From contig CAZOKN010000030.1 of the NCBI GenBank assembly GCA_964580525.1, positions 1 through 22,917 of the forward strand: 22,917 nucleotides of DNA, in the 5' to 3' direction. Of this stretch, positions 6,601-14,043 are shown in pieces. Both the position numbers and the translations under genes were made by a program. This DNA comes from CAZOKN01 sp964580525 (GTDB lineage Bacteria; Pseudomonadota; Alphaproteobacteria; Rickettsiales; UBA6187). Each line of letters opens with the position of its first letter. Position 1 is the first letter of the stretch. The notes under the pieces were generated by a model. That model did no database searches and was not told the origin of the DNA. It was given only the letters and a program-made list of their open reading frames with translations.

Positions 6601-8955
6601 ATGAGTGCATCACATTCTTTTTCTAGTTCCAGTTTTTCTAGCGATAGTTATGAATCGTTTTCTGACGAAGAATCTAGCTATGTAGAAGAAAAAAAGACAA
6701 ATCCTCTACTTAAATTTGGAAAGAAGCTACGCTCTCTTGACGGTGCAGATGAACTTGCACAAGCTCTTGGCCAGATTTTGCCAGGCATTGCCGGTCCTAT
6801 TGCCACAGCTTCAGTTCTTGCTGTAGCTACGCCATTTGTTTTTATGGGACTTTTGGGAATGAAAGAAGAATATCTTGAAGCCCGTAAAGAATATGATGAA
6901 ATCCTTGCAAGAAAAATGGATACCAAAGAAAAGCTGAGGCTTCTGAGTGCAAAATCTGAGGAATGGAGACAAATTTTATCTCAAAAATTAAATCTGGGTA
7001 AAGCTGATAAGAAACAAACTGGTAAAAGAAATCTTAGTGGTTTTGATTTAAAAGGCCAACAATTAGATGAATTTGCTTACCATATGGTAGAATCTGAAGT
7101 TCTTAGAAACGAAGAATTTGTAGCAAGAATCGGCAGAAAATATGGATGGACTGGCATAGTTGGAATGGGAGGCATGTTTGTGGGCATGCTGCCTGCTATA
7201 GGCTCGGCAACAATAGGTATACTTAAAGAAGCAGGAGTTACAACAGAAGCATTAGTGAGTGCTGCTGATGTTTTAACTACTATATCAGGAAGTGCCTTTC
7301 TGGTTGGTCAAGTTGCTATGTCAGCATATGCAGCAAATAAAACACGCCAAGGTGTGGCCATAAAAAAACTCCTTAAATCACATAAAGAAGTTTTGAATAA
7401 ATTTGGCGCAAATGAAATAGCTCCAGAAACAAAGAAAGCTCTGAATGAAATTTTAGATAGAAGTTTGCATCTTAATAAAAGAGCAAACATACAATATGGC
7501 GGTGCAACTGTTGTTGGTCAGGGATTCATGGCTGCCGGAACAATTGCAAGTCTCTCCGGTGCGGGTAGTGCCGTTGGTATACCTCTTGTTGCTATAGGAG
7601 CACCAATAACTGTGGGAGCTGCTTTAGGTCGTATTGTTTATAATGCTAAAGAAGAGAAATTTAAGGGTGAGGAATTTGATTATTCCAGAAAGCGCAAAGA
7701 ACAGACTAGTTTATTGCAAATGATTTTGGCTGATAAAGATACAGTTATAAGTAACTTGGAAAGGGATTTTAAATATTCCAGCAGACAATTAGCTTACTTG
7801 AAACTTTATTCTTTAATGAATCATCTTACAAATGATAGAAAATATAAAAATTATAGTCCAGAGCAAAAACTTCAGCGTCTTGAGAAAATAGTGCAGTCTG
7901 GTAAAATTTCCTGGAAAAGGAGAACCAGTCTTCGTGGTGATGTGATGGAGATGGTTAGTGAGATATTTACATCTAATCGTGATGAGATAAACGATTTTTT
8001 TGCTAGGCCAAAAAATGCAGCTAATCACTCGCTGCGTAGAAATGTTGTAAATTGTATGCAAGATAAATCAGGCAAAGTACCTGATTTTGCTAATCATATA
8101 GCTTCAGATGGTGATTCATTGAAAGATTTAATGAAATTAATGGGGTTAGAAGGTAGTGAATTATATCATAAAATAGCCATACAAAATGCTTCAGAAGAGG
8201 ATTATAAAAAATTAAACAAGGTACTCATAGGTAACTCAAAAAATGCTTTAAAAGATGTTAGGCATGATCTTGCGGATAAAATGATACAAATGCTCCACAT
8301 CAAAGAGCTGCAGGAAATTATTGCTAAAGAAAAGAATGTAGGAAGTGATAATAAATTTCAATCTATGGTCAAGAGAAGTGGTCATGGTAGGTCATCATTA
8401 TATTCGTCATCGAATATTGCTACTAATAACAGACCATTAAACTTTTCTGAAAAAATTAATTCACTTACTGAATCTCTAAATATTCATGACTCACATATAG
8501 TTGTAGATAAGGTAGAAAATGCCAGAAAAAATCAGCAAGAGATTGATAAAATAAGAGAACATGCGGCAAAAGAAAAATTAGATTTTGTTCTTATGAAAAC
8601 ATATAAAAATGAAAATGGAGATACTGTTTATTTGTGGGAAGATCGTAAATTTCCTGGTCAGCATTTAGAGCGCGGTGTTACCTATATAGAAGATAAAATT
8701 ACAAAGAAAATATCAGTGCAATATGGTACAAAAACATCGGCAACAGTTATATTTGATGGAGATGTTAATAAAGGTATATCTCCTTTGATGCTTGGAATAA
8801 AAGATGCAAATCATAAAGTGCATGGAGATAAGAGAAATCCAAAATTAAGCTTTGATTTGACTGGATTACACAAATCTGAGTCACGCCATATAGAGAGAGC
8901 CTATACACAATTATTTGCTAATAACGCAAGAAGTACGCAGATAATATACAGATAA
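6601..8955 (+). CDS. Large serine-rich, glycine-zipper protein of unknown function (candidate secreted effector or membrane-inserting protein)
   Basis: I do not recognise a family for these 784 residues. Residues 1-32 are almost all Ser, Phe, Asp and Glu, a disordered leader with no signal peptide. Hydrophobic, glycine/alanine-rich segments follow at about 61-86, 181-210, 218-245 and 300-348, many with GxxxG spacing (for example GIVGMGGMFVGMLPAIG and GGATVVGQGFMAAG). They are separated by charged helical stretches. Residues about 350-660 are charged, mostly helical and soluble-looking. The last about 120 residues contain a beta-rich block (VYLWEDRKF, then ITKKISVQYG). The gene follows the 78-aa gene after 21 bp with only TGGA as a weak Shine-Dalgarno. 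It converges with prfB with one base between the stop codons. Size, composition and lack of classical secretion signal resemble effectors of intracellular bacteria, but that is inference. Confidence 0.85.
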   Translation: MSASHSFSSSSFSSDSYESFSDEESSYVEEKKTNPLLKFGKKLRSLDGADELAQALGQILPGIAGPIATASVLAVATPFVFMGLLGMKEEYLEARKEYDEILARKMDTKEKLRLLSAKSEEWRQILSQKLNLGKADKKQTGKRNLSGFDLKGQQLDEFAYHMVESEVLRNEEFVARIGRKYGWTGIVGMGGMFVGMLPAIGSATIGILKEAGVTTEALVSAADVLTTISGSAFLVGQVAMSAYAANKTRQGVAIKKLLKSHKEVLNKFGANEIAPETKKALNEILDRSLHLNKRANIQYGGATVVGQGFMAAGTIASLSGAGSAVGIPLVAIGAPITVGAALGRIVYNAKEEKFKGEEFDYSRKRKEQTSLLQMILADKDTVISNLERDFKYSSRQLAYLKLYSLMNHLTNDRKYKNYSPEQKLQRLEKIVQSGKISWKRRTSLRGDVMEMVSEIFTSNRDEINDFFARPKNAANHSLRRNVVNCMQDKSGKVPDFANHIASDGDSLKDLMKLMGLEGSELYHKIAIQNASEEDYKKLNKVLIGNSKNALKDVRHDLADKMIQMLHIKELQEIIAKEKNVGSDNKFQSMVKRSGHGRSSLYSSSNIATNNRPLNFSEKINSLTESLNIHDSHIVVDKVENARKNQQEIDKIREHAAKEKLDFVLMKTYKNENGDTVYLWEDRKFPGQHLERGVTYIEDKITKKISVQYGTKTSATVIFDGDVNKGISPLMLGIKDANHKVHGDKRNPKLSFDLTGLHKSESRHIERAYTQLFANNARSTQIIYR

Positions 8956-8956
8956 T

Positions 8957-10079
8957 TTATTCTGGTTTTTGTAAACCGCTGCCTGAGATTCTGTGAGAAA
9001 GGCTGGCATTAATAAAATCGTCTAAATCGCCATCAAGCACTCCGGTGGTGTCACTGGTTTCATGGCCTGTACGTAGATCTTTTATCATTTGGTATGGTTG
9101 CAATACATAAGAACGGATTTGGTGTCCCCAGCCAATTTCGGTCTTGTTGGCGTTAGCAGCATTTTTTTCTGCTTCTTGTTTTTGCAGTTCCATTTCATAC
9201 ATTCTTGCACGCAACATGCTATATGCTTCGGCTCTGTTTCTGTGTTGCGATCTACTAGTTTGGCATTGTACAACTATATTTGTTGGGATATGAGTTATAC
9301 GAATAGCACTGTCAGTTTTGTTGACGTGCTGTCCTCCAGCTCCTGAAGCGCGGAAAGTATCAATTCGTAAATCTTTTTCATCAATAGTTATTTCAATAGT
9401 GTCGTCAACAACTGGATAAACCCAGGCGCTGGCAAATGATGTGTGGCGGCGGGCGGCGCTGTCGAATGGAGAAATTCGTACCAGCCTGTGTACACCGCTT
9501 TCTGTCTTAGCCCATCCATACGCATTTTGGCCACTTATTCTTATGGTGGTAGATTTTATGCCAGCTTCTTCGCCGGGATTTTCATCTATAATTTCGGTTT
9601 TGAAACGATGAGATTCTGCCCAGCGCGTATACATACGAAGTAGCATTTGCGCCCAATCTTGGGATTCGGTACCACCTGCTCCAGCATGAACTTCTAAAAA
9701 GCAATCATTGGCATCAGCTTCTCCAGAGAATAAGCATTCAACGGCTTTCTTTTTTATTTTATTTAATAATTCTTCAAGAGCGGTTTTAGCTTCCTTTTCT
9801 GTTGCTTCGTCATTTTCAGATTCTGCCATAGATATCAGTTCAACATTATCGGCAATATCGCGATCTGCTTCATTGCAGGTACCTATTGCATTTTCCAGAT
9901 AAGTGCGTTCTTTCAGTAGTTTTGTTGCACGTTGATTATCTTGCCATAAACCAGGATCTTCGCATAACACATTAAGCTCACTGAGACGTTTTATTGCACT
10001 ATCCCAGTCAAAGATACCTCCGAATTAATTCGAGATTTTGTTGTATGTTGTTTACTATTTCTTGTATTTCGGCTTTCAT
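8957..10079 (-). CDS. prfB: Peptide chain release factor 2 (translated through a +1 programmed frameshift)
   Basis: The gene is split between two frames. From the ATG at 10079-10077, 23 codons (MKAEIQEIVNNIQ to LIRRYL) end at an in-frame TGA (10010-10008). Translation continues in the +1 frame with DWDSAIKRLSELN, then VLCEDPGLWQD and on to 8957, giving about 373 aa, the normal RF2 length. The GGQ peptidyl-tRNA hydrolysis motif is in SGAGGQHVNKTDSAIR, and the UGA-recognition tripeptide SPF is in VRISPFDSAARR. RF2 ends translation at UGA and UAA. Its own UGA makes synthesis self-limiting. The ATG shares one base with the mrcA stop (TAATG), so it is coupled to mrcA. A GGGGGA ribosome binding site lies within the mrcA end. 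Confidence 0.97.
10007..10022 (-). other. prfB: prfB +1 programmed frameshift site
   Basis: On the minus strand the sequence reads CGG AGG TAT CTT TGA C. It has the three standard parts: an internal Shine-Dalgarno-like GGAGG, the slippery CTT, and the poorly terminating TGA-C context. This is nearly identical to the E. coli site. When RF2 is scarce the ribosome slips from CTT to TTT and makes full RF2. Confidence 0.97.
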
Positions 10080-12547
10080 TAATAAATTCCCCCTGATCCA
10101 AGGTCCGGTACTGTTTCTTTTCCTTCATCTCCGCCTTCATTTGAAGGTGTGGATGGTAGGAATGTTTCCTCTGAGCTTGAGGTTGGTTCCTGACCGTCGC
10201 GGAAGGCTTCAAATATAATTCGGTTTCTTGGTGTTAATGATGATGGAAGCAAACCTGTTTTTGCATCTATTTTTACAAGCTTTATACCGGCAGGCCTTCT
10301 GAATGGAACATCAGGTTTGTTGGCCAAAGCATTGGTCATAAATTCTTTCCATATAGGTAAAGATACAGCAGCGCCTGTTTCTCTTTTTCCTAAGCTTCTT
10401 GGTGTGTCGAATCCTACATAAACACCAACGACTAAATTGGAGCTGAAGCCCATAAACCAAGTATCGAAGCTGTCGTTAGTTGTTCCTGTTTTTCCTGCTA
10501 TTGTGCGACCAAGCTCTGCTGCACTGTGACCTGTTCCGCGTTGAATAACACCTTCCATGATTGAAGTAATTTGGTAAACGGCAAGAGGATCCGCGATAAC
10601 TTCACGTTTATCTTCAAGAGTTGGGGGTTCAGGATTGTTTATAACCTCATTGTCTTTTATTACTACGTCGCACTTATCGCATTTTCTATTATCCATTTTG
10701 TATATAGTCTGTCCGTTACGATCCTGTATGCGTTCAATTAAAGAAGGTGTAACCATTTTGCCGCCATTGGCGAGCATTGAATAAGCATTTGTAAGATCTA
10801 GAAGGGTAGTTTCATTTGCTCCCAATGCAGTAGAAAAATTCTCTACTGGATTTTGAGAAATACCAAAACGTTTTGAAACTTCCACAATTTTATCAATACC
10901 AAGTAGCTGTGATAAACGAACTGTCATAGCGTTACGAGATTTTTCTACACCGATACGGAGAGTAGAAGGACCATAATATTGGCCTGAATAATTCTTTGGC
11001 CTCCAGTCAGTATTATTTCCGCCATCTAGCTGAATCTCATCGTCTATTATTATTGAATTGGGTGCAAACCCATTTTCAAGAGCTTTCAGATAAACGAATG
11101 GTTTGAAAGCAGAGCCTGGTTGGCGCTTGGCTTGAACGGCTCTGTTGAATTGGCTATCGCCATAATGATATCCACCAACTAAAGCAAGAACTTTACCTGT
11201 GTATGGCTCCATAGCAACTATACCGCCGTTAGCTTCCGGAACTTGTTCTAGACTATATGTTGTAGTTTTTCCTTCGGTTTTTTTACTAACTGCAACAACA
11301 TCGCCCTTTGCGAAAACATCAGATGGTTTTCTGATGGCTCCACCTATACTGTTATCGTTGATATATTTTTTTGCCCATGACATATTTTCCAGAGAAATTT
11401 TTCCTGTAGAACCATCAGCTAAACCAATCACAGCATGTGCCGCTGTAAGATCTATAACTACGGCAAGTTGCCACTGCTCAAGCGATTTTGAAGGATTGAT
11501 CTTGTTGAGTTCAGTTTTCCAGTCTTTAATATCTTCTATATGTTTTATAGGGCCGCGATATCCATGCCTTCTATCATAAGCAATTAAACCATTATGTAAT
11601 GCTTTTTCAGCATATCCTTGCAAGATAGGGTCAACAGTTGTTCGAACTTCCAATCCTTTTTCGTAAACACCTTCTTCACCATATAAAGATTCAAGCTTCT
11701 GTCTTACTGTTTCAGAGAAAAAAGCAGCATTGCTGACAATTTCTGGGTCTTCTTGATCTGAAACTGTAACTGGTTTGGAAGTTGCTAATACTGCATCAAC
11801 TTCACTTATATATCCATCTTCTTCCATGCGCGAAATTACCCAATCGCGTCGTTCCTTGTTCTTTTCTGGATAACGTCTTGGATCAAGAGTGCTAGGAGCT
11901 TTTGGGAGAGAGGCTAAAGTTGCAGACTCCTCTACTGTCAATTCGTCCAATGATTTATTAAAATAATTTAAAGCAGCTGCGGCTATACCATAAGAATGAT
12001 TGCCGAGATAAATCTGATTTAAATAAAGCTCCATAATTTTGTCTTTGGAATAAGCTTGCGATATTCTGAATGAAAGTATGGCTTCCTTTATTTTTCTATT
12101 GAAAGATTTTTCATTTGTTAGAAGGAAGTTTTTGACTACCTGCTGAGTTATAGTTGATCCACCTACTAATGATTTGTGTTTTCCTAAATTAACAAGGTTT
12201 TGTGCACCAGCTCTAAAAATACTCGGTAGATCTATTCCAGGGTGAGTATAAAAATTCTTATCTTCAGCTGCAACAAATGCATTTATAACTTTTTTTGGTA
12301 TCGCGTGTATAGGAACGAAAATGCGTTTTTCTTTAGCGTATTCGTCTATCAAATGTCCGTCAGCGGCATATAGGCGTGTGACTACAGGAGGTGAATATTG
12401 AGCTAGTTGTGAATAATCAGGTAAATCCCTACTATATTGAAGAACTAAATAGAACACACCGATGGCAACAACTCCGGTTCCTATTAAAACCAGGGTAATC
12501 AAGAAAGCAAAAACACCAGTTATATTGTTAAATATTTTTGTTACCAC
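10079..12547 (-). CDS. mrcA: Penicillin-binding protein 1A, bifunctional transglycosylase/transpeptidase
   Basis: This 822-aa class A PBP has a cytoplasmic MVTKIFNN, one transmembrane helix (about 10-37), and a GT51 glycosyltransferase domain with catalytic Glu95 (AAEDKNFYTHPGID). The GT51 motifs GGSTITQQVVKN, RKIKEAILSFRI and MELYLNQIYLGN are also present. An OB-like insert lies between the two domains. The transpeptidase has Ser479-x-x-Lys482 (GSAFKP), Ser537-Arg-Asn539 and Lys686-Thr-Gly-Thr (AGKTGTTND). A CDKCD pair of cysteines lies near 637. The C-terminus is low-complexity (SSSEETFLPSTPSNEGG). It polymerises and cross-links peptidoglycan in the periplasm. It lies 6 bp after the amidase gene and its stop overlaps the prfB start, so amiC-mrcA-prfB is one operon. 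All catalytic residues are present. Confidence 0.96.
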   Translation of the reverse strand: MVTKIFNNITGVFAFLITLVLIGTGVVAIGVFYLVLQYSRDLPDYSQLAQYSPPVVTRLYAADGHLIDEYAKEKRIFVPIHAIPKKVINAFVAAEDKNFYTHPGIDLPSIFRAGAQNLVNLGKHKSLVGGSTITQQVVKNFLLTNEKSFNRKIKEAILSFRISQAYSKDKIMELYLNQIYLGNHSYGIAAAALNYFNKSLDELTVEESATLASLPKAPSTLDPRRYPEKNKERRDWVISRMEEDGYISEVDAVLATSKPVTVSDQEDPEIVSNAAFFSETVRQKLESLYGEEGVYEKGLEVRTTVDPILQGYAEKALHNGLIAYDRRHGYRGPIKHIEDIKDWKTELNKINPSKSLEQWQLAVVIDLTAAHAVIGLADGSTGKISLENMSWAKKYINDNSIGGAIRKPSDVFAKGDVVAVSKKTEGKTTTYSLEQVPEANGGIVAMEPYTGKVLALVGGYHYGDSQFNRAVQAKRQPGSAFKPFVYLKALENGFAPNSIIIDDEIQLDGGNNTDWRPKNYSGQYYGPSTLRIGVEKSRNAMTVRLSQLLGIDKIVEVSKRFGISQNPVENFSTALGANETTLLDLTNAYSMLANGGKMVTPSLIERIQDRNGQTIYKMDNRKCDKCDVVIKDNEVINNPEPPTLEDKREVIADPLAVYQITSIMEGVIQRGTGHSAAELGRTIAGKTGTTNDSFDTWFMGFSSNLVVGVYVGFDTPRSLGKRETGAAVSLPIWKEFMTNALANKPDVPFRRPAGIKLVKIDAKTGLLPSSLTPRNRIIFEAFRDGQEPTSSSEETFLPSTPSNEGGDEGKETVPDLGSGGIY

Positions 12548-12553
12548 AAGGTT

Positions 12554-13774
12554 TTACTCTAGATTATACTTGTCGAAGTGATTATCTATAGCCTCTACGA
12601 TGCCTTTCGCCAACTCATTTTTGTAATTTTCTGCAGTTAGCAATTTCTCTTCTTTCTTATTGGTAATATAACCAAGCTCAATTAAGACCGCAGGAATATC
12701 TATCCCTGTAAGTACTCTGAAGCCTGCAAACCGGTGAGGATTTTGTAGAATTTTTACTTTATTCTGCATTATATTTATTAATGTTTCACCAAAGCTAGCA
12801 GATAAATTTTTTGTTTCACGCTGAGTCATATCTATAAAAAGTTCTGCTATATCATCTTGTTGATTGCCCAAATCTATGCTGTCTAAAACACCGGATTTAT
12901 TTTCTTTCTTTGCTATATTATCGGCTTCTTTATCTGATGCATTTTCAGATAATGTATAAACGGAAAGTCCTTCTATAGCCGGATTTTCGTGAGAGTTTAC
13001 ATGCAGAGATATAAATAAATCACCCTTAGCCTTTCTTGATAATAAAACTCTTTGCTGTAATTCGATAAATATGTCACTCTCTCTTGTTAGATAAACGTTA
13101 TATTTTCCGGTTTCCAATAATTGTTTTTTTAATTCTTTGGCATAATCGAGAGTTATATCTTTTTCCTGCACTCCCCAACGGCCTATTGTGCCAGGGTCAT
13201 GGCCACCATGGCCTGGGTCTATAACAATAAGTGGTTTACGTTTTGTTTTTAAAACAGGAATTGGAATAAAAATTTTATCTGAAGGCTTAAGAGTTGGTAT
13301 TGGAGCTGCAGTTTTTGGTTGGGATGATTGTATCTCGTCATCCAACTTTTTCTGGAGGGTTACCTCTTCTTTTGTGTCGATTGCTGGAGTGATTGGTGTG
13401 ATTTCTATCACTAATCTATATTGTGCTTTGTCTGATGACGGGTTTATAATAAAAGATTGTTTTATAGTAACATCTTGGCTTAAATCAAGAACCAGTCTTG
13501 TATCATTATCGTGTATGGATCTGCGAATACCGATTATGAAATTTGAGGTATTGGAAGAATTTACCGCTTTGCCAAGAATAACATTTTTTAAATCGATTAC
13601 TGCGCGAGGAGGATTATTAAGAGTAAAAAGCTTGTAATCCGGCTTCTTTTGTAAATCTAAAACAAATCTTGTAAAGCCTTCGCGGTCGGAAATTCGGAAA
13701 CTAGTCTCCTCTCCGGCAAAACATGGTAATGCGGTTAATATAAATAAAGCTATAAAAGCCAGTTTTTTCAACAT
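12554..13774 (-). CDS. amiC: N-acetylmuramoyl-L-alanine amidase, AmiC type (AMIN + Amidase_3)
   Basis: This 406-aa protein has a signal peptide (about 1-20, ending LPCFA before GEE), an AMIN domain (about 25-127, with RFVLDL and TRLVLDLS repeats), a linker rich in Pro and Lys, then the Amidase_3 catalytic domain (about 181-403). Zinc ligands are His189 (DPGHGGHDPG), Glu204 and His258 (SLHVN); Glu366 (VLIELGYITN) is the catalytic glutamate. It cuts the amide bond between N-acetylmuramic acid and L-Ala of the stem peptide and acts at the division septum, where AMIN domains bind peptidoglycan. The 50-residue stretch between His258 and Glu366 resembles the regulatory helix of amidases that need EnvC/NlpD-type activators. 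It heads the minus-strand amiC-mrcA-prfB operon, divergent from rne. Confidence 0.94.
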   Translation of the reverse strand: MLKKLAFIALFILTALPCFAGEETSFRISDREGFTRFVLDLQKKPDYKLFTLNNPPRAVIDLKNVILGKAVNSSNTSNFIIGIRRSIHDNDTRLVLDLSQDVTIKQSFIINPSSDKAQYRLVIEITPITPAIDTKEEVTLQKKLDDEIQSSQPKTAAPIPTLKPSDKIFIPIPVLKTKRKPLIVIDPGHGGHDPGTIGRWGVQEKDITLDYAKELKKQLLETGKYNVYLTRESDIFIELQQRVLLSRKAKGDLFISLHVNSHENPAIEGLSVYTLSENASDKEADNIAKKENKSGVLDSIDLGNQQDDIAELFIDMTQRETKNLSASFGETLINIMQNKVKILQNPHRFAGFRVLTGIDIPAVLIELGYITNKKEEKLLTAENYKNELAKGIVEAIDNHFDKYNLE

Positions 13775-14043
13775 ATTACAAAAATAAACAATATATTTTA
13801 TAAAAATTTATTTATTTGGAAGTATTATTGTGTATATTCGAAACCACTACATCTAAAAAGTAGTATTTTAGGTCTGCGCTAAAATAATAGCGATGATCAC
13901 GTGGAAAACAGGTTTTTTTATGATTGAATTAAGTATCCTTCTAATACTTAGCACAATATACGTAATATTTGAATTTGTAACATTCGTAATGATTACAGAT
14001 CGCATCGGCGTATCTGTAACAAAGAATATGGAGTTTTTAATAA
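13775..14043. promoter_or_regulatory. Divergent control region between amiC and rne
   Basis: This 269-bp stretch has no convincing gene. The part near amiC is nearly pure A/T. Toward rne there are two small stems, ACTAC/GTAGT (about 13845-13864) and CGCTA/TAGCG (about 13877-13892). They could structure the rne leader, since rne mRNAs are commonly autoregulated through 5' structure in other bacteria. A TATATT (13833-13838) is a possible -10 for rne without a good -35. The ribosome binding site GGAG (14030-14033) is 10 nt ahead of the rne ATG. Confidence 0.45.

Noticed and set aside
8957..9970. prfB as an ordinary 337-aa gene starting at GTG 9970
   Set aside because: The missing N-terminus is found in the other frame with the canonical +1 frameshift site, so the gene starts at 10079.
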